This document shows positions 1-7,586 of a DNA stretch of 15,984 bases, in pieces (position 1 is the stretch's first letter; each line of letters starts with the position of its first letter). The stretch is taken from NCBI GenBank assembly GCA_028687155.1, contig JAQUAR010000007.1, positions 1-15,984 on the forward strand, given 5' to 3'. The stretch comes from Methylacidiphilaceae bacterium (lineage in GTDB: Bacteria; Verrucomicrobiota; Verrucomicrobiia; Methylacidiphilales; Methylacidiphilaceae). The position numbers and the translations under genes are program-made. The notes under the pieces were generated by a model, which was not told where the DNA came from, did no database searches, and saw nothing but the letters and a program-made list of their open reading frames with translations.

Positions 1-855
1 GCGACCGAAAAGGATCACTCGGTCAACACGCAGATGACCAATCGCCTTCTCCTTGAGGCATTTGCCCGATGGGCAGTCGCGAAGAATCTCGTCAGCCCTG
101 CCTCAGTCACCATCGAGCATCTGCACGAGTACCTGGCAATGGAGAGGGAGAGAGGCTTGGCTCCCGGCTCGCTGAAGGCGTCTATTGTCGCTCTGCGCCA
201 TTTTTTTTCCTACTTGCGACAAGAAGGATTGGTCTCCGTAGACGTTTCGCAAGATCTAGAGTTGCCCAAGGTTGGTCTGCGCATCCCTCGCATATTGTCT
301 GAGAAGGATATGCTCCAATTATTATCCATTGAATTTCCACCAACGGAGGAGGGAGTGCGCAATCGGGCAATCGTCGAGATGCTCTATGGCGCGGGACTGC
401 GGGCGAGCGAACTGGTGGACCTACGTCTGACTTCTTTCTTGCCCGAGGAGGAGCTGTTGCGCGTATTCGGGAAGGGCCGGAAGGAACGAATCGTCCCCTT
501 GGGACGCGCTGCCATTCGAGCGCTCGAGGAATACCTACGAAGCGGTCGCCCCCGGCTTGTCGGCTCAAGAAGGTGCGACTTCCTTTTTTTGAAAAGAGGG
601 GGAAGGCCGCTTAGCCGCTTTTCGATCAATCAGCTTCTTCTGCAGGTGGCACGAACGGCTGGGCTTCGCCATGGGATCCATCCGCACCTTTTGCGACACT
701 CCTTCGCCACTCACCTTCTTCATCGGGGCGCCGATCTCCGCTCTCTACAGCTTCTGCTCGGACACGCCGATCTGGCCACAACGCAAATCTATACTCACGT
801 GGAAATCGACCGTTTGCGAGAAGTCCACCGTAGGTTTCACCCTAGGGGACAGTGA
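1..855 (+). CDS. xerD: Tyrosine site-specific recombinase, XerD-like (5' end outside window)
   Basis: Cytoplasmic tyrosine recombinase of the XerC/XerD type, which resolves chromosome dimers at dif by cutting and rejoining DNA through a tyrosine. The reading frame is open from base 1 and already reads like the N-terminal SAM-like DNA-binding domain (DHSVNTQ, where Xer proteins have LSxNT), so the true start lies upstream. The internal ATG at base 34 is probably not the start. Counting from that Met, the whole catalytic set is present: R123 (GLRASEL), K148 (GKGRKER), H218 and R221 (HPHLLRH), H244 (LLGHADL) and nucleophile Y253 (TQIYTHV). The C-terminal end, THVEIDRLREVHRRFHPRG, resembles XerD (THVATERLRQLHQQHHPRA) more than XerC. 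This is known family behaviour; the XerD rather than XerC choice is inference. No dif-like site is visible. Runs of eight T at 201-208 and seven T at 584-590 lie inside the gene without breaking it. Confidence 0.93.
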   Translation, partial: ATEKDHSVNTQMTNRLLLEAFARWAVAKNLVSPASVTIEHLHEYLAMERERGLAPGSLKASIVALRHFFSYLRQEGLVSVDVSQDLELPKVGLRIPRILSEKDMLQLLSIEFPPTEEGVRNRAIVEMLYGAGLRASELVDLRLTSFLPEEELLRVFGKGRKERIVPLGRAAIRALEEYLRSGRPRLVGSRRCDFLFLKRGGRPLSRFSINQLLLQVARTAGLRHGIHPHLLRHSFATHLLHRGADLRSLQLLLGHADLATTQIYTHVEIDRLREVHRRFHPRGQ

Positions 856-1063
856 GGTTTTGGGCTGGGACTGGCTTTTTACCGTTGATCAAAATAAGTT
901 ACCATCCCGTACGAGGTTTAGGGCGTCCTGCCGGAAGAGAGACCGCCTTAGACGTGGATATGGAACCTTTGGACTTCTCCCACCCAAGGAATAAGATCAT
1001 GCTTAAGAAGCTACAGGTCAAGTTGATAAGGCTATTGTTACTGAGGAACGAATAAAAGCGAAG

Positions 1064-1798
1064 ATGCAGCTGGAACGTCTTCAAGCGGCGATCGGCTATC
1101 AGTTCCGGAGCCCTCTACTGCTGCGTGAGGCTCTTACGCACCCATCCCATACCGCCGAAAGGAGATTCGAAGGCCCAAACTACCAGCGACTGGAGTTCCT
1201 CGGCGACGCCGTCCTCCAACTCGCGATCACGGATCATCTCCATGCCCTCTTTCCCGGGCACAGGGAGGGTCTTCTGACCAAAATGCGCTCTTTCCTAGTC
1301 AATCGATCCAGTCTTGCCGCGATTTCCGGCAAACTGGGCATAGGAGAGCTTCTTCACTTGGGTAAAGGAGAAGAAAAGAGCGGTGGTCGGACAAAGGAAA
1401 CGAACTTGGCCGATTCGTTTGAGGCGCTGATCGGCGCCGTCTATCGAGACGGCGGCTGGCGCAAAGCCAAGGGCGTGATCCGCAAGCTCTTCGCCGAGGC
1501 CATCCAACAGCTTGCTTTCTCGCCGGAGGCCCTGCTCGGCAACCCCAAAGGGATGCTGCAAGAGCTGTTGCAGAAGCGAGGAGGGGAACCGCCCCGCTAT
1601 CTGTGTGTGAGCCAATCCGGCGCCGCTCACCGGAAATGCTATCGCGTCGTCGTCGAATGGGGTGCCGAACGTCTCGGCGAAGGTTTCGGCAGCAGCAAAA
1701 AAGAGGCGGAACTCAACGCGGCAACTGACGCGCTCGCTCGCATAGCTCCCGGTAAGCCGCTCGGATTGTCTTCCGTTTCCCCTCATAAGCCACAATGA
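1064..1798 (+). CDS. rnc: Ribonuclease III
   Basis: Mg-dependent endonuclease that cleaves double-stranded RNA, acting in rRNA precursor processing and in sense/antisense RNA decay; it works as a cytoplasmic homodimer. The 244 residues match normal bacterial length (E. coli 226). The catalytic domain (about 5-150) carries the RNase III signature QRLEFLGDAVL, with E44 and D48, and the second acidic pair D117 and E120 in LADSFEALIGA. The double-stranded-RNA-binding domain follows (about 159-227, starting NPKGMLQELLQ and ending SSKKEAELNAATDALARI). The ATG at 1064 fits the family N-terminus; a GAGGAAC stretch ending about 13 bases upstream is only a modest ribosome site. A 208-base gap separates it from the recombinase gene. 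The last 28 or so codons overlap the end of glnE on the opposite strand. Confidence 0.96.
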   Translation: MQLERLQAAIGYQFRSPLLLREALTHPSHTAERRFEGPNYQRLEFLGDAVLQLAITDHLHALFPGHREGLLTKMRSFLVNRSSLAAISGKLGIGELLHLGKGEEKSGGRTKETNLADSFEALIGAVYRDGGWRKAKGVIRKLFAEAIQQLAFSPEALLGNPKGMLQELLQKRGGEPPRYLCVSQSGAAHRKCYRVVVEWGAERLGEGFGSSKKEAELNAATDALARIAPGKPLGLSSVSPHKPQ

Positions 1799-4310
1799 AC
1801 TCTTCTCGAGTGGAAAACCCCATACGCCGCCCTAGTTTTTCCAAAGCAGCCGGATCTTCCGGCAAGACCTCTTGCTGCTGGTTCCTTTCTCTCCGAAGCA
1901 CGGCTTCCAAGCGTCGCAGAAATCGATAGCCGTCTTCACACACCCGAGCCAGCTCCGGTTCACTGGAACGAAGATGACCAATCGCTGTCCAGAGATTGGG
2001 CTCACGCCTTCTCTCCTTCATCAACCAGAGAATCATCCCAAATTCTATGTCGAGCAGCCCTCCCGACCCCGTTTTGAAACGCTGGAGGAGAGGAACATCC
2101 GTATGGCGTTCCCGCTCAATCCGCTCTCGCATCGAGACGATTTTGTCCACGGGACAGGACGCAGCCCGGTCGCTCCATAGCCGATCCACCATCGCAATCA
2201 ATCTCTCTCCCGTTTTCACGTCCCCCGCCACAAAACGCGCCCGGGTCAGGGCCTGAATCTCCCAGAACTGGGCTTCATCCGTGTAATAGCTCTCGTATGC
2301 TTCCAGCGGCAGCGCGAGCGGCCCTTCGCCGTGGGGCCGCAGCCTGTAGTCCACAGCAAAAAGAATACCGGCAGGGAGAGTTTCTCCGAGGAATCGATGG
2401 ACGGCCAACGCCGCCTCCTCTCGAGAACCGACGCAGAGGCAATCGAGATCAGACCCGTACGCAAGTTCCCCGCCGCCGAACCGACCGAGCGCGACATACG
2501 CCAGACCGCTGGAGCCAAAGGTTCGACAAGCCAGCTCCAAGCAGGCTTCGGCAAGCGCCGTATATTCTTGTTGGACCTCGGGCAGATCAGCCAACCTCAA
2601 GATGTCGCGAAGCAAGATGCGCAAGAGCTCGCCACGCCGATAAAGCCTGGCGGCCAGCGCAACGTCCCCCTGTAAGCGGCTCAATTCTTCGAGGTAATCC
2701 TCCCTCCCCTTCTTCTTCCCCAAGGACCGGCTCTGCGTGATCTCCTCAAAGAGTTCCGGCTGGGCAAAGAGGATCTCGCTAAAGAAGGAGCTGGCGTCGA
2801 AAAGCTTCATCAGAAGCTCAAGCGCCTTGGGATTGACCGCTAGGGTTTCAAAGAGAAACGATCTGGCTCCATACTTCGAGACGAAAGAGACAAATCGGCG
2901 AAGAACGGCATCGGGATCAACCGCCGCTCGGAGCGCCTTTTCCAGAAATGGAGCTAAACGGCGATAGGCTCGCGCCGCCCGCGGAGCGCTCAAGAGAGAG
3001 TCCCTTGCTTGGAGCGCCTCGAGATTGCGCTCCGCCTCTTCCGGAGACGCAAACAACTCCAGGCGAACAGGCATGGCAGTTGACTCTCTTTTTATGAAAT
3101 ATTGCTGGAATAGATCATGAACCAGTGAGCGGTGGGATTGTAACGACGACTCGAACTCCGGAACGGCGAATCCGAGCGACTCCGCGATCTCCGCCCGCGC
3201 CTTTTCGTCGGTTGGAAGCAAATGGGTCTGAATCTCTTCTATCATTTGCAACCGATGTTCGAGATTTCGCAGAAACCCGTAAGCGTCGATCAGCGCATCC
3301 ACTTCCGGTCGCGGCAAGATCCCGACCGTTGCCAATGCGCGCAATGCGGCACAGGTGGGACGGACTTGAATGATCGGCTGACGTGCTCCATAAAAGAGTT
3401 GAAGTGCCTGAACGAGGAATTCGATCTCTCGAATTCCTCCGGGACCGAGCTTTACGTCCCTCTGCCGCCGATCTCCGAGGAGGATTTCTCCATCGATCCT
3501 CGCTTTTATCGCGGCGATCTCCTCGAAGACCTCTTCCGAGAGATGACGCGGAAAACAAAATTGTTGTCGCAGAACCTCGAACTCGTACCCCAAATCCGGC
3601 TCCCCTGCGACAAATCGCGCCTTGATCAGCGCCATTCTCTCCCAGGTTTCTCCCGAAGCGGCATAATAGCGCTCGCACTCGGAGAACGATGGAACGAGCG
3701 CTCCGGCGTTGCCATCCGGCCGCAGTCGCAAATCTACCCGGAAGAGCGCTCCGACTCCGCCCGAATCCGAGAGAGCCGACACCACGCGTTGGGCCATCGT
3801 CGTGCGGAGCGTCTCCGCAAAGGCGGTCTCCTCGTCCTCGACAATAAACATGATGTCGATGTCCGAGCTGAAGTTGAGTTCCTCCGCGCCCAGCTTCCCC
3901 AGCGCCAGAATAGCAAGGGGCATCCGGTTTGCCCGTAGTTCCTCGCAAGCGATCTGGAGGACAGTGCCGAGACAAAAATCAGCAAGACGAGAAAGATCCG
4001 AGGTTGTTTCTTCCCACGAGTAAACGCCCGCGAAATCGAGGAAGCCGATCCGTAGCTGCTCTCGCTGCTTGAGCAAGCGAACCGCGTCTAGCTTCCTGGT
4101 CGCGTCGGCGCGAACCCCAGAAAGCTCGTGCCAATCCATCCTCCATCTGCCGGGACCACGGTTGGCAGTCTCGGGGGTCGCCACAACCGCAGAGAGCCAA
4201 TCGATCCAATCTGGATGAGAGGCTAACCGACTGCGGGAGACGCGAGAAAACTTCTCGAAAGCCGCCAGGCCCGAGTCAAACGTCGAGAAGCGCCCTGAAA
4301 CTCTCCCCAT
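1713..4310 (-). CDS. glnE: Glutamine synthetase adenylyltransferase / adenylyl-removing enzyme
   Basis: Bifunctional enzyme that adds AMP to, and removes it from, the regulatory tyrosine of glutamine synthetase, tuning ammonia assimilation to nitrogen status. The 865 residues hold two nucleotidyltransferase repeats. The N-terminal one, which removes AMP in E. coli, has LGKLGAEELNFSSDIDIMF (about 137-155) and the third acid in RVDLRLRPDG (D193). The C-terminal one, the adenylylating half in E. coli, has LGRFGGGELAYGSDLDCL (about 608-625) and DYRLRPHGEG (D654). Each is followed by its GlnE helical-domain motif: KLGPGGIREIEF near 287 and KTGSGGLLDIEF near 746. It is somewhat shorter than E. coli GlnE (946), mostly at the N-terminus. 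The ATG at 4310 has GAGGAATAGGA upstream. It lies 113 bases downstream of hemB on the same strand and may be cotranscribed. No PII or glutamine synthetase gene is in view. Its tail overlaps rnc by 86 bp. Confidence 0.95.
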   Translation of the reverse strand: MGRVSGRFSTFDSGLAAFEKFSRVSRSRLASHPDWIDWLSAVVATPETANRGPGRWRMDWHELSGVRADATRKLDAVRLLKQREQLRIGFLDFAGVYSWEETTSDLSRLADFCLGTVLQIACEELRANRMPLAILALGKLGAEELNFSSDIDIMFIVEDEETAFAETLRTTMAQRVVSALSDSGGVGALFRVDLRLRPDGNAGALVPSFSECERYYAASGETWERMALIKARFVAGEPDLGYEFEVLRQQFCFPRHLSEEVFEEIAAIKARIDGEILLGDRRQRDVKLGPGGIREIEFLVQALQLFYGARQPIIQVRPTCAALRALATVGILPRPEVDALIDAYGFLRNLEHRLQMIEEIQTHLLPTDEKARAEIAESLGFAVPEFESSLQSHRSLVHDLFQQYFIKRESTAMPVRLELFASPEEAERNLEALQARDSLLSAPRAARAYRRLAPFLEKALRAAVDPDAVLRRFVSFVSKYGARSFLFETLAVNPKALELLMKLFDASSFFSEILFAQPELFEEITQSRSLGKKKGREDYLEELSRLQGDVALAARLYRRGELLRILLRDILRLADLPEVQQEYTALAEACLELACRTFGSSGLAYVALGRFGGGELAYGSDLDCLCVGSREEAALAVHRFLGETLPAGILFAVDYRLRPHGEGPLALPLEAYESYYTDEAQFWEIQALTRARFVAGDVKTGERLIAMVDRLWSDRAASCPVDKIVSMRERIERERHTDVPLLQRFKTGSGGLLDIEFGMILWLMKERRREPNLWTAIGHLRSSEPELARVCEDGYRFLRRLEAVLRRERNQQQEVLPEDPAALEKLGRRMGFSTREEFIVAYEGKRKTIRAAYRELCERARQLPR

Positions 4311-4423
4311 CGATCCTATTCCTCACCCGCTCGCGCCGCTCGGACCACGCAACCCGATACCGAAGGCAGACCGGTTTCCCACGTAAAACGTAAATAAACC
4401 GCAAGACACTCCTCTACAATAGC

Positions 4424-5428
4424 TTATTCCGCATTACCGACAAACCGTGATGCAAAATACGTAACAATCATATCGGCTCCCGCCCGCTTGATTGCGATCA
4501 GAGATTCCCGATAAGCGGCTTCCAGGTCGAGCCATCCATTTCTCGCAGCAGCCACGATTTGCGCGTACTCCCCACTCACCTGATAGGCCGCAAGAGGCAG
4601 CAGCGTGCGGGCACGGACTTGCGAAATCACGTCCAGATAAGGACCCGCTGGTTTTACCATGAGAACATCGGCGCCTTCCTCTTCGTCCAACTGCGCTTCC
4701 AACAACCCTTCTCTCAGATTCGCCGGGCTGAGTTGATAGGTCCGCTTATCCAGGTATCCCTTCCCTCTTCGGCTCCCGATTGCATCACGGAACGGCCCGT
4801 AGAAGGCGGAGGCAAACTTGACGGCGTAGGCAAGCACCCCCACCCGCTCAAGGCTCGCATCGTCCAAGCTCGCCCGGATCGCGCCAATCCTTCCGTCCAT
4901 CATGTCCGAGGGGGCAACAAAGTCGACTCCCGCCTCACCGAGAATCCGGGCCATCTCGCAGAGCAGGCGTACGGTGGCATCGTTCTCGATCTCCCCATTC
5001 TCTGGATTCCAAAGGCCATCGTGCCCATGGCTCGTATAGGGATCCAACGCGACATCGGCAATCACGAGTAGCCCGGGAGCCCTCCCCTTGATCTCCCGAA
5101 TCACTCGCGGAATTAGGCCGTTGGGATCGAGCGCAGCGGTCCCTTGTGCATCCTTCTTTCCTTCGGGAATGCAGGGGAAGAGAGCGATTGCGCGGATCCC
5201 CCTCTCCTGTAGCTCAAGGGCGAACCGACAAGCGTCCTCGGGCTTGTGACGGAAAACGCCGGGCATCGATTCGATCTCTTGCCGCAAGCCTTCTTCTTTG
5301 CAAAAGACGGGAGCAACCAGATCGTTGGCGGTCAGGAGATGCTCTTCGATCAGCCGCCGGATCCCTTCCGACGCTCGGAGTCTTCGGGGACGGCGCCGCA
5401 ATACGAGTTTTCCGGACGGCTTGGCCAT
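4424..5428 (-). CDS. hemB: Delta-aminolevulinic acid dehydratase (porphobilinogen synthase)
   Basis: Condenses two 5-aminolevulinate molecules to porphobilinogen, the first common step to haem, sirohaem and cobalamin; cytoplasmic, usually a homo-octamer. The 334 residues match family length. Both active-site lysines are visible: K204 (YAVKFASAFYGPFRDA) and the Schiff-base K259 (LMVKPAGPYLD). The metal site reads DVALDPYTSHGHDG (about 125-138), with Asp where zinc enzymes have three Cys (E. coli DTCFCEYTSHGHCG). This is the Asp-type site of the Pseudomonas aeruginosa enzyme, which is Mg-dependent and zinc-independent. APSDMMDGRIGAIR and QVSGEYA are also conserved. A GGAGG sits at 5430-5434, only one base from the chosen ATG, which is unusually close; a second purine run (AAGAGGA) lies about 17 bases upstream. 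No later in-frame start suits the family alignment better. It diverges from upp and precedes glnE. Confidence 0.96.
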   Translation of the reverse strand: MAKPSGKLVLRRRPRRLRASEGIRRLIEEHLLTANDLVAPVFCKEEGLRQEIESMPGVFRHKPEDACRFALELQERGIRAIALFPCIPEGKKDAQGTAALDPNGLIPRVIREIKGRAPGLLVIADVALDPYTSHGHDGLWNPENGEIENDATVRLLCEMARILGEAGVDFVAPSDMMDGRIGAIRASLDDASLERVGVLAYAVKFASAFYGPFRDAIGSRRGKGYLDKRTYQLSPANLREGLLEAQLDEEEGADVLMVKPAGPYLDVISQVRARTLLPLAAYQVSGEYAQIVAAARNGWLDLEAAYRESLIAIKRAGADMIVTYFASRFVGNAE

Positions 5429-5604
5429 GCCTCCACGCTACGTTGTCCTCTTTTGTCTTTCCAAGGGCTTTTTTCTACAGATCTAGTCGGATCCTGATTC
5501 CACAGGACGGCGATGGGATGAGCAGGAAAGAATCGCACAACCTCCTCCTTGCTTTTCCCTCGTTTTTTGTCTCCCTAGGAAAAGTCTCCACGAGACCATC
5601 GGCT
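5429..5604. promoter_or_regulatory. Divergent intergenic region between hemB and upp
   Basis: This 176-base stretch must hold the promoters of hemB (leftward) and upp (rightward), because the two genes point away from each other. I could not pick convincing -35/-10 pairs or an operator by eye. It contains T-rich patches around 5450-5475 and 5550-5570. An ATG at 5518, in frame with upp and preceded by AGGA, could give a longer Upp, so the right-hand part may be coding. Confidence 0.45.
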
Positions 5605-6243
5605 ATGCCGCGCTTGCACCAAGTCCAACATCCCATTCTTCTGGATCGGATTACCCGTCTTCGGGATCGGACCACCGATCAACGTCTCTTCATTCATCTG
5701 CTGGAAGAAGCCGCCTTCGTTCTCGCCGTCGAGGCGACACGGGACCTCGGTCTGCAGACGGTACCCGTCGTCACCCCCCTAGAAGAGGCTCAAGGGCCCA
5801 TCCTCGCCGACTCGATCGCGCTCGTGCCGATCCTCCGAGCCGGCTTGGGGATGCTCCGGCCCTTTCGCGCTCTTCTCCCGCAAGCCGCTGTTTCGTTCGT
5901 CGGAGCCCTTCGGGAAGAGGAGACACTCGAGCCATCGGTCTATCTTGACCGCATCACCCCCATCGCCCGCGATACCTGCGTCTTTCTTCTGGATCCGATG
6001 CTTGCGACGGGGGGCACCGCAGCGGCAGTCCTCACGCTTCTTCGGAAACGGGGCGCCGGTCGGCTCCGTCTGGTCTGCTGCCTAGCCTCACCAGAAGGAA
6101 TCCGCCGAGTGCATGGAACCCATCCAGACGTCGACATCTATGCCGGAGCGATCGATCGAGAGATCGACCGTCAAGGTTTTATCCTTCCCGGGTTGGGGGA
6201 TGCGGGTGACCGGCAGTTTGGCCCTTGCCCGACTTTCCCATGA
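5605..6243 (+). CDS. upp: Uracil phosphoribosyltransferase
   Basis: Salvage enzyme that joins uracil to PRPP, giving UMP and pyrophosphate; cytoplasmic. From the ATG at 5605 the product is 212 residues, close to E. coli Upp (208). Family landmarks appear in order: an N-terminal HQVQHPILLDRITRLRD, PILRAGLGM (about 75-83), REEETLEP (about 103-110), the PRPP-binding loop LLDPMLATGGTAAA (about 128-141), and the uracil-binding C-terminal GFILPGLGDAGDRQFG (about 191-206). The frame is open much further upstream. An ATG at 5518 has a better ribosome-like site (AGGA) and would add 29 residues (MSRKESHNLL...), but homologues start at the position chosen here, where no Shine-Dalgarno sequence is visible. 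hemB is divergent and bioB follows after about 233 bases, so cotranscription with bioB is uncertain. Confidence 0.93.
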   Translation: MPRLHQVQHPILLDRITRLRDRTTDQRLFIHLLEEAAFVLAVEATRDLGLQTVPVVTPLEEAQGPILADSIALVPILRAGLGMLRPFRALLPQAAVSFVGALREEETLEPSVYLDRITPIARDTCVFLLDPMLATGGTAAAVLTLLRKRGAGRLRLVCCLASPEGIRRVHGTHPDVDIYAGAIDREIDRQGFILPGLGDAGDRQFGPCPTFP

Positions 6244-6421
6244 AGAGCAGTGGGTTGGCCATCGGAAGATGCTTCTTCGTTTCCTAGATAAGCACCATCA
6301 TACATCCATGGTTATCCTCTCTTATATTCATTATTACTTCATCTTGCATCCAGCATCCCTCATCGTGCCGGGGCTCCGGTCTTTCTTCGCGCGTCCAGCT
6401 ACCAAGAAGTGTGCCTTGTCT

Positions 6422-6439
6422 CTCTTTCGGTAGAAAGAG
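6422..6439 (+). repeat. Perfect short hairpin upstream of bioB
   Basis: CTCTTTC-GGTA-GAAAGAG is a perfect 7-bp stem with a 4-base loop, ending 37 bases before the chosen bioB ATG. It is not followed by a T-run, so it does not look like an intrinsic terminator. It could be a leader structure or chance. If bioB instead started at the GTG at 6411, the hairpin would be inside the coding region. Confidence 0.35.
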
Positions 6440-6476
6440 CTTTGCCTTCCCTCGGCAAGCCAATAACGTTGCCGCC

Positions 6477-7433
6477 ATGGAGACCTTGGAGAGTCTTCGA
6501 GCCCTTTACCACCAGCCCTTTCTTTCTTTGTTGACGCAGGCGCGCTTGGTTCACGCGGCTCACCATCGCGACCAGGAGTTCCAGCGATGCGAGTTGGTGA
6601 ACCTCAAGGGAGGCGGCTGCAGAGAGGACTGCCGCTACTGTGCGCAGAGTGCCCGGTATACGACGGGGTTGAAGATTCACAAGCTTCTTGAGCCTGCGGC
6701 GCTTCGTCGGGCGGCAGAGGAGGCACGCAGCCACGGAGCTACGCGCCTCTGCCTGGGGGCTGCCTGGCGCGGCCTCAGGGAAGGTGACGAACAACTGGAG
6801 GCGGTCTGTCGACTCGTGGAAGCCATCCGAGAGGAAGGTTTGGAGATTTGCGTGACATTGGGGCTCCTCGATCCGGGAGCAGCCCGTCGTCTTCGGGAAG
6901 CGGGGGTCATGATCTACAATCACAACCTGAACACGGGACCTCATTTTTACGAACGGGTTGCGACGACTCACACCTTTGCGGACAGGATCGCGACGCTGCG
7001 GGCGGCGCAAGAGGCCGGCCTCCGGTTATGCAGTGGAGGTATTCTCGGCATGGGAGAGAGCGTCGATGACCGCTTGGAGATGTTGCTCGCGCTTTACAAG
7101 CTCGACTCTGCGCCGGAGAGCGTCCCCCTGAACCTGCTCGTTCCCATTCCGGGCACTCCGCTAGCAACGCAATCCCCGGTCGACTCGTTTGAGCTTGTTC
7201 GTCTCATCAGCGTGACCCGGATCCTTTTGCCCCACCCGCGCATTCGATTGGCGGCCGGCCGCCGCAGCCTATCTCCGGAGGCCCAAGCACTCTGCTTCCT
7301 TGCGGGCGCAAACTCGCTTTTTATCGGCGAGCAGCTTCTCACCACTCGCAATCAGTCCTTAGACGCCGATCAATCTCTCTTTTCGGCTCTGGGGATTGAG
7401 GCGTCCAGCCCTGCCCCTTGTGGAAGCTCTTGA
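6477..7433 (+). CDS. bioB: Biotin synthase (radical SAM)
   Basis: Inserts sulfur into dethiobiotin to form biotin, the last step of the pathway, using a radical-SAM 4Fe-4S cluster and a sacrificial 2Fe-2S cluster. The 318 residues are slightly shorter than E. coli BioB (346), mainly at the ends. The SAM cluster motif is C48-x3-C52-x2-C55 (GGCREDCRYCAQSARY). The 2Fe-2S ligands match C92 (RLCLGAAW), C125 (LEICVTLG), C185 (LRLCSGG) and an Arg in IRLAAGR (R257). YNHNLNT, ESVPLNLLVPIPGTPL and FLAGANSLF are classic BioB blocks; YNHNLNT has Asn where E. coli has Asp. The start is chosen by family alignment; an in-frame GTG at 6411 would add 22 residues. No clear ribosome site precedes the ATG. No other bio gene is nearby, so the biotin genes appear dispersed. 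The downstream rhodanese and SufE genes also handle sulfur. Confidence 0.96.
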   Translation: METLESLRALYHQPFLSLLTQARLVHAAHHRDQEFQRCELVNLKGGGCREDCRYCAQSARYTTGLKIHKLLEPAALRRAAEEARSHGATRLCLGAAWRGLREGDEQLEAVCRLVEAIREEGLEICVTLGLLDPGAARRLREAGVMIYNHNLNTGPHFYERVATTHTFADRIATLRAAQEAGLRLCSGGILGMGESVDDRLEMLLALYKLDSAPESVPLNLLVPIPGTPLATQSPVDSFELVRLISVTRILLPHPRIRLAAGRRSLSPEAQALCFLAGANSLFIGEQLLTTRNQSLDADQSLFSALGIEASSPAPCGSS

Positions 7434-7586
7434 GAAGATCTCGATTCCTTGCGGGCTCTCCTCAAGAAGCTCTCCCTTTTGCGGCAACGCCCGTCGACCC
7501 TTCGTTCGACCCGGAACGTTCCCGTGGCCGGCACGAAAGGGGAACGTCCTCGACAATCCGCGCCTAATCTTTTTAGTCTATAGCAG

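Noticed and set aside
34..36. ATG at base 34 as the recombinase start
   Set aside because: The frame is open to base 1 and upstream residues (DHSVNTQ) already match the Xer N-terminal domain, so the gene is cut by the window edge.
201..208. Eight-T run in the recombinase gene (and seven T at 584-590) as possible phase-variation tracts
   Set aside because: Both read through in frame with intact motifs, and a dimer-resolution recombinase is an unlikely phase-variable gene.
960..1055. A 31-codon plus-strand frame starting MEPLDFSHPRNK and ending eight bases before rnc
   Set aside because: It is basic and well placed but has no ribosome site, no recognised family and lies in a likely leader; too weak to call without conservation or ribosome data.
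4311..4423. A terminator between hemB and glnE
   Set aside because: Only weak ACCG/CGGT pairing without a following T-run was found; cotranscription remains possible.
7431..7480. Imperfect inverted repeat (CTTGAG ... CTCAAG) after bioB as a terminator
   Set aside because: The loop is about 26 bases, the stem is short and no T-run follows directly, so it does not meet the form of an intrinsic terminator.
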